Origin: CAMCTV01 sp964420985
GTDB lineage: Bacteria > Bacteroidota > Bacteroidia > Flavobacteriales_D > Sanyastnellaceae
Assembly (NCBI GenBank): GCA_964420985.1
Contig: CAYQUT010000003.1
Coordinates: 1 to 64,000, forward strand
Length of the DNA: 64,000 nt
Direction: 5' to 3'
Each line of letters opens with the position of its first letter. Position 1 is the stretch's first letter. The notes below the pieces were generated by a model. The model searched no databases. It saw only the letters and a program-made list of their open reading frames with translations, and was not told the DNA's origin. The position numbers and the translations under genes were made by a program. This document shows, in pieces, positions 34,848 through 43,559 of the stretch.

Positions 34848-34873
34848 GTCTTTAAATTTCCCTAACATATTCT

Positions 34874-34881
34874 TATCTTTC
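34874..34881 (+). promoter_or_regulatory. Near-consensus promoter box before the CotH gene
   Basis: TATCTTTC (last G replaced by C) lies five bases before the ATG at 34887, in the 39-base gap after the haem lipoprotein. Confidence 0.4.
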
Positions 34882-34886
34882 CATCC

Positions 34887-37097
34887 ATGAAATGGGGAGA
34901 CATCAAACTCATCCTCACCCTTTTATTGGGGTGGTTTGGTTTTAGCTTAAACGCTCAAGTGGATCATTGGGAAACCATTGTCTATGACAATGACAATTGG
35001 AAATATTTCGTTCCAGATAACGCGGTACCCGATTGGAATTTACTAAACTTTGATGACAACACTTGGCCCAATGGCGAAGGTGGTTTTGGCTTTGGAGACA
35101 ACGATGACTCTACCAATATTCCCACAGGGACCATTTGTCTCTATCAACGCATTTCTTTCAATGTGACCAATGTAAGTTTGATTCATCAACTGGTTCTGAA
35201 CATGGACTATGACGATGGTTTCATTGCGTATCTCAATGGCGTTGAGATAGCCAGAGGCGGAATTGACCAAGGCATTTACCCAACATTCAATGAACCCTCC
35301 TCAGCCTCGCATGAAGCCGTTATGTTCACTGGAGGTTATCCCGATCAATTTATTCTAAACCCAACTACAACATCCACATTGTTGATCAATGGCACCAATG
35401 TCCTTTCCATAGAGACCCATAACCAAAGCACCAATTCATCTGATTTTACTTCACGCGCTTTTCTGCATGCTGGATTAACCAATGCCTCTACCCTTTTCGA
35501 ACCAACTCCTGAGTGGTTTACCCCACCTTTCTCTTTTTACACCTCAACGCTACCCATTGTTGTCGTGGATACCTATGGCATCACTATACCTGACGAACCC
35601 AAAATTGATGGATCCATGGGCATCATTGACAATGGCCCAGGTCAAATCAACTCACTCAATGATGCATTCAATGAATTCAATGGTCTGATTGCCATTGAAA
35701 GAAGGGGCTCTTCCTCCAACGGATTTCCTGCCAGATCCTACGGATTAGAGACCCGTGGTCCCGATAGCGTGAATTACAACGCCTCCATTTTTGATTGGCC
35801 TGCAGACAACGATTGGATACTGTATGCTCCATATACCGACAAATCGTTGATGCGCAATGTTCTGACTTACCAAATGGGAAGAGACCAAGGAAGATGGGCG
35901 CCCAGAACGCAATTCTGCGAACTGGTATTGAATGGAGAGTACATGGGGATTTATGTATTTATGGAGAGAATAAAAGTCAATCCAGGTCGTGTGGATATCA
36001 ATCCTTTGACGCCGTCTGACACATTGGACAATGAATTAACAGGTGGGTATATTTTCAAGGTGGATAAGACCACAGCAGGTGGAATCGTGGCCTGGGAATC
36101 TCCTCACTATGGCGCAGCGCCCAGCACCAATTACACCACTTTCCAATTGCATGATCCAGACATTACAGCGCTTCACCCTTATCAATTGAATTACCTACAA
36201 AGCTATGTCACCACTTGGGAAGATATTTTAATGGATAGTTTGCTCTTCGACCATCCTTTGGTGGGTTACCGACAATTCATGGATGTGGGATCTTTCATCG
36301 ATTTCTTCTTGGCCAATGAGATCACCAAAAATGTTGATGGATACCGCATCTCCACATTTCTTTTCAAAGAGCGATTCAGCGAAGGCGGAAAAATTCACGC
36401 GGGTCCACTATGGGACTTCAACATTGCCCTTGGCAATTCAAATTATTGCAACGGTCCCAATATTGAAGGTTGGGAAATGGACTTTAATAATTTTTGCGCC
36501 GGAGGCTTAGACAATCCATTTTGGTGGCATCGATTATTGCAAGACTCAACTTATGCCAACGAAACACATTGCCGTTGGCAAGAATTGCGAGCAGGAAAAT
36601 GGAGTGATGCGCATTTATTGAGTTACATCGATAGTGTGGCCTCAACTCTGGAAGAGGCTAGTCTTAGACATTTTCAAAGATGGCCCATCTTAGGAAATTA
36701 TGTTTGGCCAAACAACTTTATCGGCAATACATACCAAGAGGAAATAGACTATCTGAAATCTTGGATTGTTCAACGCACCGCATGGATGGATAGCAACATG
36801 TTTGGGAATGCATGTGATCTTTCATTGGGTATTCATCCACCCATAACGCAAAATGAAGTGGTCATCTATCCCAACCCTATTGATCGAGACAGAACACTAC
36901 AGATCCAATCTGAATTTCCCATTGAAAGCATCGCTCTATTTGATGGTTTGGGCAAAGAGGTTCATCTAATCGGAACGGCCTCCCATGCCGGGAGGTCTTT
37001 TACCTTTCCGTTGAATAACCTCCCGGCAGGTCTCTACACAGCAAAAATTAATTGTAAAAACAACAATATCACATTCAAAAAAATATTGATTCAATGA
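34887..37097 (+). CDS. Secreted CotH-kinase-family protein with T9SS sorting domain
   Basis: 736 aa. After the signal peptide (about 1-24) comes a beta-sandwich-like region (about 25-200) and the CotH kinase domain (about 225-580). This has ARSYGLETRG, DNDWILYAPYTDKSLMRNVL, ELVLNGEYMGIYVFMERIK, IFKVDK and GPLWDFNIALGN (the Asp-rich active segment). CotH proteins are atypical secreted protein kinases, first known from spore coats. The C-terminus (VVIYPNPIDRDRTLQI ... GLYTAKI ... KKILIQ) is a type A T9SS domain, so the protein should be exported to the cell surface. Its stop overlaps the next lipoprotein gene. Confidence 0.92.
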   Translation: MKWGDIKLILTLLLGWFGFSLNAQVDHWETIVYDNDNWKYFVPDNAVPDWNLLNFDDNTWPNGEGGFGFGDNDDSTNIPTGTICLYQRISFNVTNVSLIHQLVLNMDYDDGFIAYLNGVEIARGGIDQGIYPTFNEPSSASHEAVMFTGGYPDQFILNPTTTSTLLINGTNVLSIETHNQSTNSSDFTSRAFLHAGLTNASTLFEPTPEWFTPPFSFYTSTLPIVVVDTYGITIPDEPKIDGSMGIIDNGPGQINSLNDAFNEFNGLIAIERRGSSSNGFPARSYGLETRGPDSVNYNASIFDWPADNDWILYAPYTDKSLMRNVLTYQMGRDQGRWAPRTQFCELVLNGEYMGIYVFMERIKVNPGRVDINPLTPSDTLDNELTGGYIFKVDKTTAGGIVAWESPHYGAAPSTNYTTFQLHDPDITALHPYQLNYLQSYVTTWEDILMDSLLFDHPLVGYRQFMDVGSFIDFFLANEITKNVDGYRISTFLFKERFSEGGKIHAGPLWDFNIALGNSNYCNGPNIEGWEMDFNNFCAGGLDNPFWWHRLLQDSTYANETHCRWQELRAGKWSDAHLLSYIDSVASTLEEASLRHFQRWPILGNYVWPNNFIGNTYQEEIDYLKSWIVQRTAWMDSNMFGNACDLSLGIHPPITQNEVVIYPNPIDRDRTLQIQSEFPIESIALFDGLGKEVHLIGTASHAGRSFTFPLNNLPAGLYTAKINCKNNNITFKKILIQ

Positions 37098-37843
37098 AAA
37101 ACATTATTTACACATTGGCTTTTTCAAGCATTCTTTTTTCTTGCACCAAACCGGAAGGGCCAGGTGGAAGCAGCACCCTTCAAGGACAAGTTGTTGGACA
37201 AAATATTAATTTGGGCCGACCCGAAATCATTGATTTAACCGTTACTTCCGGACAACAAATTGAGCACGGAGATTACTTCATTTTGAATCAAGCCAATGGG
37301 AACAACTTTTATTTTTGGTTCAATAATCCAACCTGGGTTAGCAATGGTGATCCACAACTGGCAGGTCGCACTGGTGTCTCTATTTCCTTTAACTACAGTG
37401 ACAGCGATACGACTGTCGCAAACGCGGTATACAATGCCCTGGTAACAAATGTTTCAAGTCAATTTCAAATTACAAAAAATGGTGATATGATTCGCCTAGT
37501 GTCTAATTCCAACGTCAACATACCAGACCCCGACGATGTAACAACTTCATTTCTTTTGGATGTAGGACAACAAGGGCAATCTGATGAAACGGGAATAACG
37601 ACAGCCATTACTGACGAACGTGTTTATTTGATTTATGGAGAGGGTAATCAATACCATGAATCTACACGTACTGGTGCAGATGGCAAATATGCATTTGATC
37701 AATTACAAAATGGCAATTATCAGGTCTATGTCCTCTCCAAAGACTTGAGCACTGGGGAGATGACCACAACTGTGTTGGAAAAGGTTTCCATCACGGATAA
37801 AAACCAAGTGATTGAAGTACCCACACTAGAAATCATCCATTGA
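37094..37843 (+). CDS. Hypothetical lipoprotein with a carboxypeptidase-regulatory-like C-terminus
   Basis: 249 aa. A lipobox (SILFSC, Cys at about 17) follows a short signal peptide. The C-terminal 70 residues, DERVYLIYGEG...TRTGADGKYAFDQLQNGNYQVYVLSKD, form a carboxypeptidase-regulatory/CNA-B-like beta domain. The middle is beta-rich and unrecognised. ATGA overlap with the CotH gene implies co-expression; it could be a surface partner or substrate of the kinase, which is inference. Confidence 0.78.
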   Translation: MKNIIYTLAFSSILFSCTKPEGPGGSSTLQGQVVGQNINLGRPEIIDLTVTSGQQIEHGDYFILNQANGNNFYFWFNNPTWVSNGDPQLAGRTGVSISFNYSDSDTTVANAVYNALVTNVSSQFQITKNGDMIRLVSNSNVNIPDPDDVTTSFLLDVGQQGQSDETGITTAITDERVYLIYGEGNQYHESTRTGADGKYAFDQLQNGNYQVYVLSKDLSTGEMTTTVLEKVSITDKNQVIEVPTLEIIH

Positions 37844-38574
37844 TGCAAAGAATTTTGTTTTTGTTCACGCTTTCATGCTTCGCGATTAATGCCCGCGCCC
37901 AAACTGGAACATGGAGCTCCGCTGGCATTGATTTCAAACACAATAAAAAATGGGAAAGTGAGATTCAGCTGATTCAACGTTTCAATCCAAATGGTTGGAC
38001 CAAGGGCGGCGTCTCATTGACAGAATCATACTCTCCCCTGAAATATATTGCCTTGGGTCTCCAATACCGCTGGACAATGTTTCCCAATGAGAAGGTATAC
38101 TTATCGGATAGCCCTTTTGACAATGGAAATCGCATACAATTTTCCATAGATTGGAAATTGGTAAGATCCAAAAAAGAGCAAAATCGGTTTGAAATATCTT
38201 GGCGAAATGCTATCCAATTGGAGCGCTTGAATGGTGCGAGGAATCCCCTGATTTGCCGAAGCCGAATTAAAATATCCAGTCCTGAATGGCGCAAAATGCG
38301 CATCAATGCACGTGCGGAATATTTTTATTGGTCCAATGCCGTTCAATATTGGAATGACAGCCAGTTGATTCAATATGGACTTTCCAAAGAATGGAGATAT
38401 TCCGCTTCATTAGAAATGAAACTGAATTCAAAAAACAAATTTCAATTTGGATTTTGCTACAGCAATCGTTTGATGAAACAAGATCGTCAATGGTGTACTT
38501 TCAGTTTCAATCATGAAATAAAAAGGAAAAAAGAAGGTTCAAAAAAAAACGAGGCACTACCCGTTCAGGAGTAA
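37843..38574 (+). CDS. DUF2490 family outer-membrane beta-barrel protein
   Basis: 243 aa from the ATG at 37843, overlapping the previous stop (TGATG). A signal peptide (LFLFTLSCFAINARA) is followed by the DUF2490 pattern: GTWSSAGIDFKHNKKWESEIQLIQRF, WRNAIQLERLN and RARAEYFYWSN, with alternating strands and aromatic girdles. The C-terminal tail is very basic (KRKKEGSKKNE), unusual for a barrel end. It closes the CotH gene group. Confidence 0.82.
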   Translation: MQRILFLFTLSCFAINARAQTGTWSSAGIDFKHNKKWESEIQLIQRFNPNGWTKGGVSLTESYSPLKYIALGLQYRWTMFPNEKVYLSDSPFDNGNRIQFSIDWKLVRSKKEQNRFEISWRNAIQLERLNGARNPLICRSRIKISSPEWRKMRINARAEYFYWSNAVQYWNDSQLIQYGLSKEWRYSASLEMKLNSKNKFQFGFCYSNRLMKQDRQWCTFSFNHEIKRKKEGSKKNEALPVQE

Positions 38575-38581
38575 AATCCAA

Positions 38582-40081
38582 TCATTTCGTTGTCTTGAGC
38601 AAAACGATAGATTCGTTTTCGAATACAATCAAATTCCCTTTGTGTAAGTTTTGCTTTAACACATTCCAGTAGATTGAATCCATCACTGCTGGTTTCATGA
38701 TTATTTTTTGCTCTATACAAGTCGATGAATGTGCATCCGGCTTATCCGTTGGTCTAAAACACAACGGAAAATAATCCACAGACGCTTCGTAATTCTCCGT
38801 GCACACCACGTCCTTTGATTGGAGTGCAATAAAATTACTGAAATGCTGAAAGCGCCAGTCCTTTGAAAGATCTTCAAAATGAAGGATAGAATGATCCGGA
38901 ATATATTGCTGCGCAACAGAACATTGTTCCAATAAGATGCTGTCCTTTCGGACAACTTTTGCATGAAAATTAACCAAAGCAAAATGCCCTATGAACATCA
39001 TCACTGTAGTCATCCATAACAATCGAATGGGCAATACTGAAACGGCAATCAACAAAATGGTCAACATCGCCAACCAACCTTGTATGCGAACAGAGATAAA
39101 TCCAGCACTTCCTGTATTGTCGGGCAACAAAAAATACATGACCAAAAGCAAAACCATCGAAACAACCAATCGTTGTTGGGCAAGAACGAAACGCATTTTA
39201 CTTCGTACAAAAATCCAACACAAAAGAACCATCGTCAACAATGAGATCAGCACCGTCCATCGTTCTTCTTTTCCTTCATGATAAACAATCAAGGAACGCC
39301 ATCTCAAAAGATCTTTTATCAAATCCGTGGTTCTCAAATAAGACGGTGAGCCAGTATGGTAGGCTGTATTCCATTTGTACAATATAACCAATGGCAAAAC
39401 CAAAAGAATGGCTTGCATCAACCGTTGAATCATCGGTCTCAGCGATGGTTTGATTTTCCATTGATGCCATAAAACGGGCAGTGAAGCAGATCCCCACACC
39501 AACAAGGTGAGTAAAAACGTAAAGCCATGTGAGAAATACAACAGCAACAGCAATGAAAGTAGGGTCAGATATTCCTTCCAGGAAAATTGCTTTTCAAAAA
39601 AATGCCAACTTTTGGAAAGAAAAAGCAAAGCAAATACGATGGATAGAGAATAGTTGTAAAATCCAATGGAAAAAACAAAACTGAAAACAAAGGGCAATGA
39701 CCAAAAAGACAACCAGCGGTTTCCACCAACACTGCGAATGAAAAGATCAAACCCCAATGGAATGGCTATAAAATACAACACCAACAAACACTTCTCAGCC
39801 ATCCACCACTCCCCAAATAGGCAATAGAACAGGGCCAATAAGGCGTGCCCTATCCAATTGGGAACAACCAAAGGATTGAAGTAATAGAATTGATGAACCA
39901 TAGGAGAGTCATCATTCAACAACGCTAGGATCAATTTTGCATTGTACAAATGAGCAGGAGAATCCAACGCAGGAAAATAGGTCGATCCCCAAAGAGGGAA
40001 CATAGAAATAAAGACAAAAGCAAGAAATACAAAAACGAAATGACGGGGTCGCTCATGAAGCGTCTCCATCCAAACGACCAT
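38582..40081 (-). CDS. Polytopic membrane protein (GT-C-like)
   Basis: 499 aa from the ATG at 40081, five bases after the queE stop; the frame extends to 40099. About ten membrane helices are visible. Near the N-terminus an extracytoplasmic loop, FPALDSPAHLYNAKLI, has Asp in the position typical of GT-C glycosyltransferases acting on lipid-linked sugars. The last 100 residues form a soluble domain. Family membership is inferred from topology and this loop only. Confidence 0.7.
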   Translation of the reverse strand: MVVWMETLHERPRHFVFVFLAFVFISMFPLWGSTYFPALDSPAHLYNAKLILALLNDDSPMVHQFYYFNPLVVPNWIGHALLALFYCLFGEWWMAEKCLLVLYFIAIPLGFDLFIRSVGGNRWLSFWSLPFVFSFVFSIGFYNYSLSIVFALLFLSKSWHFFEKQFSWKEYLTLLSLLLLLYFSHGFTFLLTLLVWGSASLPVLWHQWKIKPSLRPMIQRLMQAILLVLPLVILYKWNTAYHTGSPSYLRTTDLIKDLLRWRSLIVYHEGKEERWTVLISLLTMVLLCWIFVRSKMRFVLAQQRLVVSMVLLLVMYFLLPDNTGSAGFISVRIQGWLAMLTILLIAVSVLPIRLLWMTTVMMFIGHFALVNFHAKVVRKDSILLEQCSVAQQYIPDHSILHFEDLSKDWRFQHFSNFIALQSKDVVCTENYEASVDYFPLCFRPTDKPDAHSSTCIEQKIIMKPAVMDSIYWNVLKQNLHKGNLIVFENESIVLLKTTK

Positions 40082-40085
40082 ATTT

Positions 40086-40685
40086 TTAGCGAACGCCAAT
40101 GTATTTGTGAGTTTGTAGACTCAATCGCCAATGCGGGTATTGACTCAAATGAGACATGATTAAAGGCATTGATTCATCTTGTCTCTCCCATTCTGGTTGA
40201 AGAATAAGGTGACAATTGGCATTTGTCTTTTTTGACAACTCAATGGCCCATTGAATATCGGAAGGGTGAAAGACAATCACCTTCATTTCATGACAAACTT
40301 GAAAAATTTCTTCCGTTGGTGCTTTGAATTTTTTGGGCGAAAAAGTTATCCAATCCCATTGTCCAGTGAGTGCATGAACGCCGCTTGTTTCAATGTGGGT
40401 TTTGATATTCCGTTGTTTCAGCGCTGCAGTCAAAGGTCCCAAATCGTGCATCGTGGGCTCTCCCCCTGTCACAATTACTCTGATGGCACCACTTTCCAAT
40501 ACATTGTTCACCAGCTGATCCACTTCCACCAATGGATGTTCCTCCTTGTTCCATGACTCCTTTACATCGCACCAAACACATCCCACGTCACAACCTGCCA
40601 ACCGAATAAAATATGCTGGGCATCCAGAATAAACCCCTTCCCCTTGTAAGGTGCAGAATTCTTCCATGACCGGCAATCTGTTCAT
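40086..40685 (-). CDS. queE: 7-carboxy-7-deazaguanine synthase (radical SAM)
   Basis: 199 aa. It makes 7-carboxy-7-deazaguanine, the ring-contraction step of queuosine biosynthesis. The [4Fe-4S] cysteines are in GCDVGCVWCD (CX3CX2C, about 31-40), preceded by EEFCTLQGEGVYSGCPAYFIRL. VTGGEPTMHD binds SAM and HIETSG is conserved. The C-terminal LQTHKYIGVR is the usual end. It lies four bases after rimO; other queuosine genes are elsewhere. Confidence 0.94.
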   Translation of the reverse strand: MNRLPVMEEFCTLQGEGVYSGCPAYFIRLAGCDVGCVWCDVKESWNKEEHPLVEVDQLVNNVLESGAIRVIVTGGEPTMHDLGPLTAALKQRNIKTHIETSGVHALTGQWDWITFSPKKFKAPTEEIFQVCHEMKVIVFHPSDIQWAIELSKKTNANCHLILQPEWERQDESMPLIMSHLSQYPHWRLSLQTHKYIGVR

Positions 40686-40689
40686 GTTA

Positions 40690-42006
40690 TTATCCGTTTT
40701 TTACTTCAGCAAACAAATCGTATTGTTCCGCATCCGTTATGGTAGTATTGACAAAATCTCCAATGCGCAGGTATTGATCCGGTGCATGAATAATCACTTC
40801 ATTGTCCACTTCTGGGGAATCGTATTCTGTCCGGCCAATAAAGTATTCACCTTCTTTTCTGTCGATCAAAACTTTCATGTCACGACCCACCTTCTCCTCA
40901 TTCTTCTTCAGTGAAATCTCTGATTGAATCTCCATGATGGCATTGGCTCTTTGTTTTTTGGTCCTTGCAGGAACATCATCCTTCATGGTGAAGGCATGGG
41001 TATTTTCTTCGTGAGAGTATGTAAACACACCCAAACGATCGAATTTAGTTTGCTCCACCCATTGGCTCAATTCTTCAAAGTCCTGCTTTGTTTCTCCAGG
41101 AAAACCGGTAATCAATGTTGTTCTCAATGCAATATCAGGAACTTTAGCTCGGATATCTTGCAACAAGGCATCTGTCTTTTCACGGGTAATTCCACGTCGC
41201 ATGGCCTGTAACATTTTGGTTGTACCATGTTGCAACGGCATGTCCAAATATTTACAGATATTGGAACGCTCGTTCATTACATCCAAAACATCCATCGGGA
41301 AGCCGCTGGGATAAGCGTATTGTAAACGAATCCAGTCTATGCCCTCCACATCCGACAAGTTCCTCAGTAAGTCTGCTAATTTTCTATCCTTGTACAAATC
41401 CAATCCGTAAAAAGTAAGATCTTGTGCAATCAGAATCAACTCCTTGACGCCATTCTTAGCCAAGCCTTTGGCTTGAGCTACCAAATCTTCCATGGGCGTA
41501 GACAAATGCTTTCCACGCATCAAGGGGATGGCACAAAAAGAGCAGGGTCTATCACATCCCTCTGCAATTTTAAAATAAGCATAATGACTCGGTGTGGTCA
41601 ATAATCGCTCCCCTACCAATTCATGCTTGTAATCTGCCTTCAAAGTTTTCAATAATCTTGGCAACTCACGCGTACCAAAAATACCATCAACTTCAGGGAT
41701 ATCATTTTCCAAAACATCTCTGTAACGTTCACCGAGACAACCCGTCACCAAAACTTTATCTACATTTCCTTTTTCTTTTTCCTTTGCCCAGGCCAGAATG
41801 GTATTGATGGATTCTTCCTTTGCATTATCAATAAATCCGCATGTATTGATGATAACTATGGACGAATCTTGATCTTCTGACTCATGGTGAACATCATAAT
41901 CATTGGCCTTTAATTGGGCCATCATCACCTCACTGTCAAAAATGTTCTTGGCACATCCCAAGGTGACCACATTCACCTTATTTTTTTTAAGCGTCTTGGT
42001 TTTCAT
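40690..42006 (-). CDS. rimO: Ribosomal protein S12 methylthiotransferase
   Basis: 438 aa. A radical-SAM enzyme that methylthiolates an Asp of ribosomal protein S12. The N-terminal UPF0004 domain has VTLGCAKNIFDSE and INTCGFIDNAKEES and a third Cys in VTGCLGERY. The radical-SAM core has AEGCDRPCSFCAIPLMRG (CX3CX2C, about 145-163), and a TRAM domain lies at about 370-435. It overlaps the ftsY stop in ATGA. Confidence 0.96.
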   Translation of the reverse strand: MKTKTLKKNKVNVVTLGCAKNIFDSEVMMAQLKANDYDVHHESEDQDSSIVIINTCGFIDNAKEESINTILAWAKEKEKGNVDKVLVTGCLGERYRDVLENDIPEVDGIFGTRELPRLLKTLKADYKHELVGERLLTTPSHYAYFKIAEGCDRPCSFCAIPLMRGKHLSTPMEDLVAQAKGLAKNGVKELILIAQDLTFYGLDLYKDRKLADLLRNLSDVEGIDWIRLQYAYPSGFPMDVLDVMNERSNICKYLDMPLQHGTTKMLQAMRRGITREKTDALLQDIRAKVPDIALRTTLITGFPGETKQDFEELSQWVEQTKFDRLGVFTYSHEENTHAFTMKDDVPARTKKQRANAIMEIQSEISLKKNEEKVGRDMKVLIDRKEGEYFIGRTEYDSPEVDNEVIIHAPDQYLRIGDFVNTTITDAEQYDLFAEVKNG

Positions 42007-42971
42007 GCTTGATTTTCTTCTGTGAACAACGAATCCACAAATTCGAAACGATTAAAAATTTGCAATTGTTCAGGTCGTTCACCTACCCCAATGTATTTCA
42101 CTGGAATATTGAATTGATCGGAAATTCCAATGACGACTCCCCCTTTGGCAGTTCCATCAATTTTGGTGATGGCCAGTGCATTCACATCAGTAGCTGCGGT
42201 AAATTGCTTGGCTTGTTCAAAAGCATTTTGCCCCGTTGAACCATCCAATACCAACAAAACTTCATGCGGTGCATTGGGGACAATCTTGTCCATCACACGT
42301 TTGATTTTGGACAATTCCTGCATCAACCCCACCTTGTTGTGCAAGCGACCTGCTGTATCTATGATCACAACATCAGCGCGCTGCGCTACAGCATGCTGCA
42401 GGGTGTCAAAGGCAACAGAGGCGGGATCCGACCCCATATTTTGCGCAATCACAGTAGACTGCGCACGCTCGCCCCAAATTTTCAATTGATCAATGGCTGC
42501 CGCCCTGAAAGTATCAGCAGCGCCCAACACCACTTTTTTCCCCTGCTTCTGCAACTGATAAGCGAGCTTTCCAATGGTCGTGGTCTTTCCTACCCCATTC
42601 ACTCCCACCACCATAATGACGTACGGTGTTGACATCGATGGAATATAGACATCTTCCGATTCCTCTCCTTCATACGACGCCAACAATCCCGCAATCTCTT
42701 CTTTTAGTATATTATTCAATTCCGCGGTACCCATGTACTTGTCCTTGGAAACACGGTCTTGAATACGTCCAATGATTTTCAGAGTAGTGGCCACCCCTAC
42801 GTCAGAGCCAATGAGCACTTCTTCGAGATTATCCAAAACCTCATCGTCAATGGTGCTCTTACCTACTACAATCCGCGCCAGTTTGGAGAATAAGCCAGTT
42901 CTGGTTTTTTCCAATCCCTGATTCAAAGTCTCCTTTTTCTCTGATGAGAAAAGACGCTTAAAAAAATTCAT
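42003..42971 (-). CDS. ftsY: Signal recognition particle receptor FtsY
   Basis: 322 aa from the ATG at 42971 (MNFFKRLFSSEKKETLNQ, the usual start in this group); the frame is open to 43025. This SRP-family GTPase docks ribosome-SRP complexes to the membrane. An N helical domain is followed by the G domain with GVNGVGKTTTIGKL (about 120-133), DTFRAAAIDQLKIW, DTAGR and TKIDGTAKGG. The acidic A domain is nearly absent, as is usual in Bacteroidota. It is part of the rpmG-DUF4295-ftsY-rimO-queE run. Confidence 0.96.
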   Translation of the reverse strand: MNFFKRLFSSEKKETLNQGLEKTRTGLFSKLARIVVGKSTIDDEVLDNLEEVLIGSDVGVATTLKIIGRIQDRVSKDKYMGTAELNNILKEEIAGLLASYEGEESEDVYIPSMSTPYVIMVVGVNGVGKTTTIGKLAYQLQKQGKKVVLGAADTFRAAAIDQLKIWGERAQSTVIAQNMGSDPASVAFDTLQHAVAQRADVVIIDTAGRLHNKVGLMQELSKIKRVMDKIVPNAPHEVLLVLDGSTGQNAFEQAKQFTAATDVNALAITKIDGTAKGGVVIGISDQFNIPVKYIGVGERPEQLQIFNRFEFVDSLFTEENQA

Positions 42972-43039
42972 TGCCATCGCTTTAGAATAAAAAAGGCCTT
43001 TTCTTTCGAAAAAGCCTTTGAACAATTATCAATGACTGA

Positions 43040-43195
43040 TTAGGCTTTGGTAAACCACTCAGCTATTTTGTCGTTGTGTACAATCTCCTCTTTGAAAGAG
43101 TAAGACCCTGATTTTGGTGACTTCACCATTTTGATCACCTTGGTGTGGTTCTTACCACCACCCGTTTGCAATGTTGCAACTACCTTCTTTGCCAT
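43040..43195 (-). CDS. DUF4295 small protein
   Basis: 51 aa, a small lysine-rich protein that starts MAKKVVATLQTGGGKNHTKV and ends NDKIAEWFTKA. This is the DUF4295 family, confined to Bacteroidota and encoded right after rpmG. Its size, basicity and position suggest a ribosome-associated protein; the function is not established to my knowledge. It starts seven bases after the rpmG stop. Confidence 0.92.
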   Translation of the reverse strand: MAKKVVATLQTGGGKNHTKVIKMVKSPKSGSYSFKEEIVHNDKIAEWFTKA

Positions 43196-43202
43196 GGCTT
43201 AA

Positions 43203-43385
43203 TTATTTAATCTCTTTATGAACGGTCATACGCTTCAAGATGGGATTGTATTTCTTCATCTCCAAACGATCTGGGGTGTTCTTTCTGTTTTTGGTTGTGA
43301 TGTATCTGCTAGTTCCTGGCATGCCCGACTCCTTGTGCTCGGTGCACTCCATAATCACTTGAACTCTATTTCCTTTCTTTGCCAT
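43203..43385 (-). CDS. rpmG: 50S ribosomal protein L33
   Basis: 60 aa. MAKKGNRVQVIMECTEHK and SRYITTKNRKNTPDRLEMKK are diagnostic of L33. The zinc-binding cysteine pairs are absent (only one Cys), so this is the zinc-free type. It heads the minus-strand operon; rpmB, often next to it, is not adjacent here. Confidence 0.97.
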   Translation of the reverse strand: MAKKGNRVQVIMECTEHKESGMPGTSRYITTKNRKNTPDRLEMKKYNPILKRMTVHKEIK

Positions 43386-43405
43386 TGTGTCTTAAAAACG
43401 GATTG

Positions 43406-43435
43406 CAAATATAGAATGAATTTTGGATTATACAA
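43406..43435 (-). promoter_or_regulatory. Promoter of the rpmG-DUF4295-ftsY-rimO-queE operon
   Basis: The minus strand has TTG (43435-43433), a 19-base gap, then TATATTTG (43413-43406). This matches the Bacteroidota -33/-7 pattern. The ATG follows 20 bases later, so this transcript has a short leader. Confidence 0.65.
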
Positions 43436-43531
43436 TATTTTTTTTCGACTCTTGTTTTCTTCTTTACAATGATACACTTTTCAGTGTTGAAAACCGCACA
43501 ACTACAACACCAAAGGCCATTGTAGACTGAC

Positions 43532-43539
43532 TATTTTTG
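43532..43539 (+). promoter_or_regulatory. Candidate promoter box of ftsK
   Basis: TATTTTTG lies 20 bases before the ftsK ATG (43560) in the divergent gap with rpmG. Confidence 0.5.
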
Positions 43540-43559
43540 AATTTCAACCTAGACTATTC

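Noticed and set aside
36975..36995. GC-rich hairpin CCTCCC...GGGAGG followed by T-rich sequence inside the CotH gene
   Set aside because: It lies within the coding region before the sorting domain, has no long T tract and would cut off a conserved domain.
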